NCBI GenBank assembly: GCA_965363675.1
Contig: CBDTTW010000153.1
Location: forward strand, 1-7,243
Reading direction: 5' to 3'
Source: CBDTTW01 sp965363675
GTDB taxonomy: Bacteria > Bacteroidota > Rhodothermia > Rhodothermales > DASSAV01
DNA: 7,243 nt
In this document: positions 1-6,964 of the stretch, piece by piece
Position numbering within the stretch: the first letter of the stretch is position 1
Layout of the letters: every line of letters begins with the position of its first letter
Translations under genes and position numbers: made by a program
Notes under the pieces: model-generated
The model's input: only the letters and a program-made list of their open reading frames with translations
What the model was told of the DNA's origin: nothing
Database searches by the model: none

Positions 1-20
1 TAGGGTAGGGCAAAAAAGGG

Positions 21-58
21 AAAAAGGCCCCGGGCGCTGCGGCGTCCGGGGCCTTTTT
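21..58 (-). terminator. Intrinsic terminator of the alpha-glucosidase gene (bidirectional shape)
   Basis: The arms 21-33 and 46-58 are perfect reverse complements (13 bp, AAAAAGGCCCCGG with CCGGGGCCTTTTT). The pairing continues through a G-T wobble and three G-C pairs (34-37 with 42-45) to a TGCG tetraloop, giving about 17 bp in all. Read on the minus strand, the stem ends in a T run and is followed by CCC and six more Ts. It lies 13 bases past the stop of the minus-strand glucosidase gene. Because A and T tracts flank both sides, it could also stop plus-strand transcription entering from the left. Confidence 0.9.
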
Positions 59-71
59 GCATGCGGCCGTC

Positions 72-1703
72 TCAGCCGATGCGCAGCACAGCGCCCTCGT
101 TCGGGCGCAGCGCGAGCGGGCCGGCGCCGGGCGCGGCCTCGCGCTCGGGGTGCGTCGAGAGGAGCACCCGGGCGGCTTCCGGCAGGCGTAGGCTTTGCGG
201 CTGGTCGCTGAAGTTGAGCGCCACGATGACCTCCTCGCTTCCGGCCGTGCGCCGGTAGGCGTAGACCTGGGCGGGCGTCTCCGGCAGGGCGGCGTAGCGG
301 CCGGTGCGCAGCGCAGCGCTGCCCTGCCGGAGGGCGATGAGGCGGCGGTAGAGCGTCAACATCGAGGCGGGGTCGGCGCGCTGCGCCTCGACGGAGGGCG
401 TGTGCGCCGGCAGGGGCAGCCACGGCTCGGCGGCCGTCGTAAAGCCCCGGCCGGGGCCGTCCGCCCACGGCATCGGCGCGCGGCAGCGGTCGCGGCTTTT
501 CTCCGGATAGCGCTGCCCGAACGGGTCCTGATGGCGCCCCGGCGGCACGGCGATGTCGGGCATGCCGAGTTCTTCGCCGTAGTAGAGCGTAGGCGTGCCC
601 CGCAGCGTCAGCAGCAGCATGGCCGCCACGCGCGCCTGCGCGGGGCCAAGCCGCGAGGCCACGCGCGCGGTGTCGTGGTTGCCGAGCACGTAGTTGGGCC
701 AGGCGCCCGGCGGGAGGGCGGCTTCGTAGGAGGCTACCAGGTCGCGGAGCACGTCGGCGCGCCAGGGGGCCTTGATGAGTTCGAAGTTGAGCGGCAGGTG
801 GAAGCCGTCGCCGGCGGGGCCGTAGTAGGCCATCCACTCGGCCCACGGCGCCGGAGCCACCTCGCCGACGGCGATGCGCGGGTTGACGGGGTCGTAGGCG
901 TCGAGCAGGCGGCGGATGCGACCGTAGACGCCGTGCACGTCCGGGTGGCGCATGTCGTGAAGGTGAAGCTGGGCGTCGTAGTCCTCGTAGAGTTGCAGCC
1001 AGCCCTGTCGCCATACGCCGAGCGGCGGGTTCGGGTTGGGCGGGTTGTCGCGCAGCAGCGGGTCTTTGAGGATGCGGTGCGCCGCGTCGATGCGGAAGCC
1101 CGCCACGCCCCGCCCGAGCCAGAAGCGCAGCACGTCCAGCATGGCCGCCTCTACGCCGGGGCAGCGCCAGTTCAGGTCGGGCTGCTCGGCGAGGTACGAA
1201 TGCAGGTAGTACTGCCCGGTCGCCGGGTCGAGCGTCCAGGCGGGGCCGCCGAAGGCGCTGATCCAGTTGTTGGGCGGGCCGCCCCCGGGGGCCGGCTCGG
1301 CCCACACGTACCAGTGGCGGCGGGGGTCGTCGCGGCTGCGGCGCGCCTCGGCAAACCAGGGGTGTTGGATGGAGGTGTGGTTGGGCACGAAGTCGACGAG
1401 CACGCGCAGCCCGAGCCGCCCGGCCTCGGCGATGAGGGCGTCGAAGTCGCCGAGCGCGCCGAAAAGCGGGTGGACGTTGCAATAGTCCGAGATGTCGTAG
1501 CCGAAGTCGGCCATGGGCGAAGGGTAGAACGGCGAGATCCAGACGGCCCCGACGCCGAGCGTGCGGGCGAGGTATTCGAGGCGGCGGGTGATGCCCGGCA
1601 GGTCGCCTACGCCGTCGCCCGAGGCGTCCATGAAGCTGCGGGGGTAGATGTGGTAGAGGATGTCGGTCTGCCACCAGAGGGACGGGTCGGCGGAGGGCTG
1701 CAT
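72..1703 (-). CDS. GH13 alpha-glucosidase / oligo-1,6-glucosidase-like enzyme
   Basis: This 543-residue protein probably hydrolyses terminal alpha-glucosidic bonds of maltose, isomaltose or short malto-oligosaccharides in the cytoplasm; there is no signal peptide. The (beta/alpha)8 barrel starts with WWQTDILYHIYPRSF, followed by a DASGDGVGD calcium-type loop near residues 26-34. Conserved GH13 regions are present: DFVPNH (104-109), QPDLN (174-178, typical of the oligo-1,6-glucosidase subfamily), GFRID with nucleophile D206, GEV with acid/base E281, and NHD with stabiliser D344. The RDNPPNPN stretch at 218-225 and the YYG..GDGFHLPLNF segment resemble the GH13_30/23 alpha-glucosidases. A C-terminal beta domain covers about 465-543. 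All catalytic residues are intact and the length is normal. The ATG at 1703 is the first in-frame start and fits the family N-terminus, but no Shine-Dalgarno lies upstream. Trehalose synthase or sucrose hydrolase activity is less likely but not excluded. The gene stands alone, divergent from the ABC operon. Confidence 0.93.
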   Translation of the reverse strand: MQPSADPSLWWQTDILYHIYPRSFMDASGDGVGDLPGITRRLEYLARTLGVGAVWISPFYPSPMADFGYDISDYCNVHPLFGALGDFDALIAEAGRLGLRVLVDFVPNHTSIQHPWFAEARRSRDDPRRHWYVWAEPAPGGGPPNNWISAFGGPAWTLDPATGQYYLHSYLAEQPDLNWRCPGVEAAMLDVLRFWLGRGVAGFRIDAAHRILKDPLLRDNPPNPNPPLGVWRQGWLQLYEDYDAQLHLHDMRHPDVHGVYGRIRRLLDAYDPVNPRIAVGEVAPAPWAEWMAYYGPAGDGFHLPLNFELIKAPWRADVLRDLVASYEAALPPGAWPNYVLGNHDTARVASRLGPAQARVAAMLLLTLRGTPTLYYGEELGMPDIAVPPGRHQDPFGQRYPEKSRDRCRAPMPWADGPGRGFTTAAEPWLPLPAHTPSVEAQRADPASMLTLYRRLIALRQGSAALRTGRYAALPETPAQVYAYRRTAGSEEVIVALNFSDQPQSLRLPEAARVLLSTHPEREAAPGAGPLALRPNEGAVLRIG

Positions 1704-1996
1704 AGGGAGGTCGGGAAGGTTTGCGCCGCAGGCGCGGCCGGGGCTGCGCCGGAGGATGAAGGCCTTTTGCGCCGCAGACGCGTCCCCGGCAGGGCCGAAC
1801 CTACCGGGGCGCAGGGCGGAGGGTTTGTAGCTTGGGTATGTAGTCCTTGTATTCGCGGCGGCAACGAACGTTCGCCGGTCCCCTCAGGCCCGGCGCGTTC
1901 GTTGCCGATTTTTTTGCCCGCAGGCGCAAGCGCTTCCGCCGGGCACCCCTTGCCGGCTCGCGCGTTACCCTCCCAACGAACGAAACCGGGGAGCGG
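1704..1996. other. Structured divergent intergenic spacer
   Basis: These 293 bases separate the minus-strand glucosidase gene from the plus-strand ABC operon and must hold promoters for both. No convincing -35/-10 or Bacteroidota-type promoter could be picked out; the most AT-rich stretch is 1823-1854. Visible structure: a 12-base direct repeat TTTGCGCCGCAG at 1720-1731 and 1766-1777; a hairpin 1784-1809 (CCCCGG/CCGGGG plus an inner AGG/CCT); the plus-strand terminator-like hairpin 1859-1915; and a further imperfect hairpin 1916-1944 (GCCC/GGGC and GGCG/CGCC). A 24-codon open frame runs from ATG 1756 to TAG 1830, but its GGAGG abuts the ATG with no spacer, so it is not called as a gene. Confidence 0.6.
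1859..1915 (+). terminator. Plus-strand intrinsic terminator in the operon leader (possible attenuator or sRNA end)
   Basis: CGGCAACGAACG (1859-1870) and CGTTCGTTGCCG (1896-1907) form a perfect 12-bp stem. After a TT bulge, CGCCGG (1873-1878) pairs with CCGGCG (1890-1895) around an 11-base loop. The stem is followed by A and seven Ts (1909-1915), the form of a strong Rho-independent terminator on the plus strand. No T run follows it on the minus strand. The only annotated gene to its left is on the minus strand, so what it terminates is unclear: an RNA starting inside the spacer, or the ABC operon leader, whose gene starts 82 bases after the T run. Confidence 0.75.
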
Positions 1997-2721
<725 letters not shown>

Positions 2722-2725
<4 letters not shown>

Positions 2726-4725
2726 CGGGGCTGCTGGCGCGCTCCAGCCTGCGCTACCTCGGGCGGCATCCGTGGCTGCTGGCGCTCTCGGTGCTCGGCA
2801 TCGCGCTCGGCGTGGCCGTCGTGACGGGCATCGACATGGCGAACGCGAGCGCGCGGCTGGGCTTTGAGCTTTCCTCGGAGGCCGTGAGCGGCAAGGCGAC
2901 GCATGCCGTTGCGGCGGCTTCGGGCGGCGTGCCGGCGGAGGCCTACCGGCGGCTGCGCGTGGAACTGGGCGTGCGTGCGGCGGCCCCCGTCGTAGACGGG
3001 TATGCGCGCACCGCCGGGCAGGGCGAGGCCGTCGTGCAGGTGCTGGGCATCGACCCGTTCGCCGAGGGGCCGTTCCGGCCGTACTTCTCGGGCGCGGGCG
3101 CCCCCGACCCGAGCGTGTTCCTGACGCAGCCGGGGGCGGCCTTCGTCTCGGAGCGGTGGGCGCAGCGCTGGGGCCTTGCCGAGGGCGACACGGTGGGCGT
3201 GCGGGTCGGCGGCGTGCGCCGCGTCGTGTTCGTGGCGGGCTTCCTCCAGGCCGCCGACGCGCGCAGCGCCCGCGCCACCGAGCATCTGTTCGTGATGGAC
3301 ATCGCCGCCGCGCAGGAGCTGCTCGGCGTCGGCGACGCGCTCTCGCGCATCGACCTGGTGCTGCCCGAAGGCCCGGACGGGGCGGCCGAGCAGGCCCGCA
3401 TCGCGGCGGCGCTGCCTCCGGGCCTGGCCGTGGAGCGCTCGGCGGCGCGCACGGAGACGATGGCGCAGATGACGCGCGCCTTCGAGCTGAACCTGAACGC
3501 GCTGAGCATGCTGGCCCTCGTGGTGGGCATGTTCCTGATCTACAACACGATGACGTTTGCCGTGGTGCAGCGCCGCCCGATGCTGGGCCGCCTGCGCGCG
3601 CTCGGCGTGACGCGCCGCGAGGTGCTGCGGCTGGTGCTCTTCGAGGCGCTCCTGCTCGGCGTGGCGGGCACGGCGCTGGGCCTTTTGCTGGGCTACGTGC
3701 TCGGCAAAGGCATGGTGCGCCTCGTCACGCAGAGCATCAACGACCTGTTCTATGTGCTGACGGTGCGCGAGGCCGTGCTGCCCACGGCGACGCTCGTGAA
3801 GGGGGCGCTGCTGGGCGTCGGCGCCACGCTGGCGGCGGCGCTGTGGCCCGCGCGCGAGGCCGCCGGCGCGCCCGTGGGGGTGGTGCTGCGCGCCTCCGAG
3901 CCGGAGGGGCGCCTGCGCGCGGCGGCGCCGCGCCTGCTGGGGGCGGGCCTGGCGCTCGGGGCCGCCGGGGCCGGTTTGCTGCGGCTGCCCACGCGCAGCC
4001 TGACCGTCAGCTACCTGGCGCTCCTGTGCCTGCTGCTGGCCTTTGCCCTGGCGACGCCGGCGGCGCTGCTGGCCCTGGCGACGGCGGCCCGCCCGCTCAT
4101 GGGGCGCCTGTTCGGCGTGCTCGGGCGCATGGCGGCGCGCGGTGGCGGCGGCGGCGCTCATGGTGGCCGTGGCGGCGGCCGTCGGCGTGGGCGTCATGGT
4201 GACGAGCTTCCGCCAGACCGTCGTGACGTGGCTGACGCACTCGCTCCAGGCCGACATCTACGTGCAGCCGCCGAGCATCATGCAGCGCCGCGTCGAGGCG
4301 GTCGTGGCGCCGGACGTGATCGCGGCGTTGCGCACAGCGCCGGGGGTGGCGGGGCTGTACACCGTCCGCAGCCTCCGCGTCCGCACCGCCGACGGCGCCG
4401 CCGAGGTCGTCACGTTCGACGTAGGGCCGACGCGTCACCACACGTTTCGCTTCAAGGATGTGGACCCCGCCGAGGCGTGGCGCGCCTTTACCGAGGAGGG
4501 GGCGGTGCTCGTCTCGGAGCCGTACAGCTTCCGGCACGGCGTGGGCCTGGGCGACGCCGTGCAGCTCTACACCGACCGCGGCCCGCGCACGTTCCGCGTG
4601 GGCGGCGTCTACTACGACTACGCTTCGGATCAGGGCGTCGTCATGATGGCGCGTCCCCTTTTCAACCGCTGGTTCGACGACCGGCAGGCCAACGGCGTAG
4701 CGCTCTACGCCGCCCCCGGCGTTGA
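2722..4725 (+). CDS. ABC transporter permease, first half (FtsX family), out of frame after about 4140
   Basis: This is the N-terminal half of a large FtsX/MacB-type permease. Residues 1-473 (to base 4140) read as native protein. A first membrane helix at about 18-40 is followed by a periplasmic MacB_PCD-like domain of about 215 residues. The first FtsX domain has helices near 257-282, 303-330 and 353-377, with the coupling segment RRPMLGRLRALGVTRREVLRL after the first. Two more hydrophobic stretches lie at about 404-422 and 428-455. From 4141 the frame gives a Gly/Arg/His-rich tail without helices, while the adjacent frame carries the true continuation. As the sequence stands translation ends at 4725 (667 residues), of which about 194 are nonsense. 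The start overlaps the ATPase stop. An intact protein would have about 840 residues and two FtsX domains, resembling AttF and AttG fused. The substrate is unknown. Confidence 0.85.
4129..4165 (+). other. Frame break in the permease gene
   Basis: Native reading switches from the frame of the 2722 start to the next frame within a GCG/GGC repeat tract. The first frame reads LGRMAAR up to 4140. The second reads VAAAALMVAVAAAVGVGVMV from 4142. Removing one base (such as G4141) rejoins them. By family memory, permeases of this type carry roughly ten more residues here (a Gly, then an SLSRT-like stretch) before the helix. A loss of 26 or 29 bases would therefore give the same frame and also explain the short junction. 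No slippery heptamer typical of programmed frameshifting is seen. Confidence 0.8.
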
Positions 4726-5239
4726 CCTCGACGGGCTCATCGGGGCGTTGCAGCAGCGCGTGCGCGGCCGCCAGGAGGTGATCATCCGCTCGAACCGCGA
4801 CCTGCGCGAAAGCTCGCTCGAAATCTTCGACCGCACGTTCACCATCACGCACGTGCTGCGGGTGCTGGCCGTGGTAGTGGCCTTCGTAGGGGTGCTGAGC
4901 GCGCTCATGGCCTTGCAGCTCGAACGGGCGCGCGAGCTGGCGGTGCTGCGCGCCAACGGCATGACGCCGGGCCAGGTCTGGAAGTACGTGTCGCTGCAAA
5001 CGGGCTTGCTGGGCCTGTTCGCCGGAGTCCTCGCCGTGCCGCTCGGGCTCGTGCTGGCCCTCGTGCTCGTCTACGTCATCAACAAACGCTCGTTCGGCTG
5101 GACGTTGCAGTTCGCCGTTCCTCCGGAAGTGCTCGTGCAGGCGGTGCTGGTGGCGTTCGTCGCCGCCCTTCTGGCCGGGCTGTACCCCGCCTGGAAAATG
5201 TCGCGCGCCAACCCGGCCCTGGCGCTGCGGCAGGAGTGA
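4142..5239 (+). CDS. ABC transporter permease, second half (FtsX domain), without its own start
   Basis: These 365 residues are the C-terminal half of the same permease. A membrane helix at 1-20 is followed by a second periplasmic domain (about 21-235), which starts SFRQTVVTWLTHSLQADIYV. The second FtsX domain has helices at about 236-259, 284-313 and 331-352, with the cytoplasmic coupling motif ERARELAVLRANGMTPGQV between the first two, and it ends YPAWKMSRANPALALRQE. This is the standard C-terminus of FtsX-type permeases, so the end at 5239 is sound. The half is in a different frame from the 2722 start. The frame stays open upstream to 4043, but that part is Trp/Arg-rich and out of character. 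An ATG at 4160 lies inside the first helix and has no ribosome binding site. It is best read as the continuation of the upstream permease rather than a separate gene. Confidence 0.85.
   Translation: MAAAALMVAVAAAVGVGVMVTSFRQTVVTWLTHSLQADIYVQPPSIMQRRVEAVVAPDVIAALRTAPGVAGLYTVRSLRVRTADGAAEVVTFDVGPTRHHTFRFKDVDPAEAWRAFTEEGAVLVSEPYSFRHGVGLGDAVQLYTDRGPRTFRVGGVYYDYASDQGVVMMARPLFNRWFDDRQANGVALYAAPGVDLDGLIGALQQRVRGRQEVIIRSNRDLRESSLEIFDRTFTITHVLRVLAVVVAFVGVLSALMALQLERARELAVLRANGMTPGQVWKYVSLQTGLLGLFAGVLAVPLGLVLALVLVYVINKRSFGWTLQFAVPPEVLVQAVLVAFVAALLAGLYPAWKMSRANPALALRQE
5232..5236 (+). promoter_or_regulatory. Ribosome binding site of the AttH-like gene
   Basis: AGGAG directly precedes and abuts the permease stop TGA (5237-5239) and lies 10 bases before ATG 5247. 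It supports this start for the AttH-like gene and suggests that translation re-initiates as ribosomes finish the permease. Confidence 0.6.
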
Positions 5240-5246
5240 CCTGCGT

Positions 5247-6404
5247 ATGAAGCAAGCCGCCGTTTTGCTCGTGCTCGCGCTCGGCGCGGCCCTCGCGGCC
5301 GGGGCGTGGTGGCTGCGCGGGGCGCCGCCGCCGGTCGAGGCGCGCCTGGCCGTCGCCGAGGCGCTCGCAGGGGATACGGTCGGCTATGCGCGCGCCGAGG
5401 GGCCGCGCGCCTTCGCGTTTCCGGCGGACCATGGGCCGCACCCCGACTTCAAAACCGAGTGGTGGTACTTCACGGGCAACCTCGAAGGCCCCGGCGGCGC
5501 GCGGTTCGGCTATCAGCTTACCATCTTTCGCACCGCCGTGGCCCCCGCCGACAGCGCCCTTGCCGGGCGCAGCAGCGCGTGGGCCTCGCGGCAGGTCTAC
5601 ATGGCGCACTTCGCCGTGACGGACGCGGCCGGCAAAGCGTTTGCCGCGCACGAGCGCTTCAGCCGGGGCGCGGCGGGGCTGGCCGGGGCCTCGCCCGCGC
5701 GGGTGTGGATCGAGGATTGGGAGATCACGGCCGACTCGGGAGGCTTCCGCGTGCGCGCCTCCGAGGGCGAGGTCGGCATCGATCTGGTGTGCCGCCCGGC
5801 GAAGCCCTATGTGCTCCAGGGCGACCGAGGCTACGACCGCAAAGGCGCCGCTCCCGGCGACGCCTCGTACTACTACTCGGCCACGCGCCTGGCCACCGAG
5901 GGCCGCGTGACGACGGCGCGCGGCGCCTTCGAGGCGCAGGGCTGGAGCTGGCTCGACCGCGAGTGGAGCACGAGCGCGCTCAGCCCCGACCAGCAGGGCT
6001 GGGACTGGTTCGCGCTCCAGCTCTCGGACGGCCGCGAGATGATGTACTACCAGATCCGGCAGAAGGACGGCGGCGTCAGCCCGTTCAGCGACGGCGTGCT
6101 CGTGGCTGCGGACGGCCGGACGCGCGCGCTTTCGCGGGAAGACGTGCGCATCGCCGTCGGGGGGCAGTGGCGCAGCCCGAAGACGGGCGCCGCCTACCCG
6201 GCTTCCTGGCGCATCGAGGTTCCCTCGGACGGGCTGCGCCTGGAGGCGCAGCCGCTGCTGCCGGGGCAGGAAATGGACCTGACGGTGCGCTACTGGGAGG
6301 GCGCGGTGCGCCTGCGCGGCGTGCATCGGGGCCGCCCGGTCTCCGGCTACGGCTACGTCGAAATGACCGGCTACGGCGAGCGCGCCGGCGCGCGCCTGCC
6401 CTGA
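5247..6404 (+). CDS. AttH/CrtC-family (lipocalin-like) protein, signal-anchored
   Basis: This 385-residue protein belongs to the AttH / carotenoid 1,2-hydratase-like family (PF07143 and the related lipocalin-like AttH domain), which has a two-part calycin beta-barrel fold. Family landmarks are DHGPHPDFKTEWWYFTGNL (61-79), YMAHFAV (118-124), PYVLQGDRGYDRKG (187-200), SYYYSATRL (207-215), GWSWLDREWST (232-242), GWDWFALQLSDGREMMYYQ (251-269) and GYGYVEMTGY (367-376). Residues 4-21 form a hydrophobic signal peptide or anchor. There is no lipobox cysteine, so it is probably periplasmic or membrane-tethered rather than a lipoprotein. It sits 7 bases after the permease gene, the same neighbour relation as attH with attEFG. 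The likely role is binding or modifying a hydrophobic substrate handled by the exporter; the true reaction is unknown. A carotenoid hydratase role is unlikely, as no crt genes are near. Confidence 0.88.
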   Translation: MKQAAVLLVLALGAALAAGAWWLRGAPPPVEARLAVAEALAGDTVGYARAEGPRAFAFPADHGPHPDFKTEWWYFTGNLEGPGGARFGYQLTIFRTAVAPADSALAGRSSAWASRQVYMAHFAVTDAAGKAFAAHERFSRGAAGLAGASPARVWIEDWEITADSGGFRVRASEGEVGIDLVCRPAKPYVLQGDRGYDRKGAAPGDASYYYSATRLATEGRVTTARGAFEAQGWSWLDREWSTSALSPDQQGWDWFALQLSDGREMMYYQIRQKDGGVSPFSDGVLVAADGRTRALSREDVRIAVGGQWRSPKTGAAYPASWRIEVPSDGLRLEAQPLLPGQEMDLTVRYWEGAVRLRGVHRGRPVSGYGYVEMTGYGERAGARLP

Positions 6405-6411
6405 TACTGCC

Positions 6412-6861
6412 ATGCGCCCGCTCAACCTGCCTGCCTATCCGCTCCGGATCGCCGGCGTCGCCGAGGAGGCGCGCGTCTTCGACCCGGTGCGCCGCCGGTA
6501 CGTGGCGCTGACCCCCGAGGAGTGGGTCCGCCAGCACATGCTGCACTACCTGATGACCGTCTGCGGCGCGCCGAAGGGCCTGATTGCCGTCGAGAAGGGG
6601 TTCGTGTACAACGGGATGGCCCGCCGCGCCGACATCGTGGTGCACGACCGGACGGGGGCCGCCGCGCTCGTCGTGGAGTGCAAGGCCCCGGAGACGCCGG
6701 TCACGCAGGCCGTCTTCGACCAGGCGGCGCGCTACAACACGGTGCTGCGCGCCCGTCACCTCGTCGTGACGAACGGGCTCGTGCACTACTGCGCCCGGAT
6801 CGACTGGGCGCGGGGAGCGACGGCGTTTCTGCCGGACCTGCCGCCCTTTGAGGCGCTGTAG
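6412..6861 (+). CDS. HsdR N-terminal-domain-like protein (solo PD-(D/E)xK fold)
   Basis: This 149-residue protein looks like the stand-alone 'type I restriction enzyme R protein N-terminus' family (HSDR_N / HSDR_N_2), common as a single-domain protein in Bacteroidota. The nuclease-fold signature is visible: D74 in RRADIVV, then VECKAP with E89 and K91, and FDQAARYN (102-109) as the helix that follows in the fold. PEEWVRQ (35-41) supplies an upstream acidic helix. The ending HLVVTNGLVHYC...FLPDLPPFEAL is also family-like. There are no motor or specificity domains and no hsdM or hsdS nearby, so it is not part of a classical restriction system. Its cellular role is not known. It starts 7 bases after the AttH-like gene, without a Shine-Dalgarno, and is probably translated from the operon message. 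Confidence 0.85.
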   Translation: MRPLNLPAYPLRIAGVAEEARVFDPVRRRYVALTPEEWVRQHMLHYLMTVCGAPKGLIAVEKGFVYNGMARRADIVVHDRTGAAALVVECKAPETPVTQAVFDQAARYNTVLRARHLVVTNGLVHYCARIDWARGATAFLPDLPPFEAL

Positions 6862-6910
6862 CGGCGGCCGGGGCTGCCTAAAAACTGCAACGATGCCGTG
6901 GCGCGCCCCC

Positions 6911-6935
6911 TAGGCGCCGCCCGGCGGCCTATTTT
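6911..6935 (+). terminator. Possible weak terminator after the operon
   Basis: TAGGC (6911-6915) pairs with GCCTA (6927-6931). Inside, GCC (6916-6918) pairs with GGC (6923-6925) around a GCCC loop, leaving one bulged G. Four Ts follow (6932-6935). The stem is short and interrupted, so termination may be partial and some readthrough into the next gene is possible. It lies 50 bases after the HsdR_N-like stop, within a 103-base spacer (6862-6964) that holds nothing else recognisable. Confidence 0.45.
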
Positions 6936-6964
6936 ACGCCCCGGATATCCCCTCGCCGAGCCTC

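Noticed and set aside
1838..1843. ATG followed directly by TAG in the leader (minimal start-stop)
   Set aside because: Six bases expected by chance, with no Shine-Dalgarno at a useful distance.
1847..1996. N-terminal extension of the ABC ATPase from the TTG at 1847
   Set aside because: Adds 50 arginine-rich residues translated through the terminator hairpin; ATG 1997 gives the normal family N-terminus.
4129..4165. Programmed ribosomal frameshift in the permease
   Set aside because: No slippery heptamer or clear downstream stimulatory structure, and the residues around the junction appear to be missing, favouring deletion or sequencing error.
4141..4725. Tail of the first permease frame as genuine protein
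   Set aside because: Gly/Arg/His-rich without membrane helices, whereas the neighbouring frame continues the FtsX family to its proper C-terminus.
5247..6404. Carotenoid 1,2-hydratase (crtC) in a pigment cluster
   Set aside because: Family resemblance is to the broad AttH/CrtC group; no carotenoid genes are nearby and the ABC transporter context fits AttH better.
5079..6425. Minus-strand open frame (448 residues) under the AttH-like gene
   Set aside because: Compositionally odd and domain-free, while the plus strand carries a complete recognised family.
6412..6861. Type I restriction-modification locus
   Set aside because: Only the small N-terminal-type domain is present; no helicase, methylase or specificity gene is in the window.
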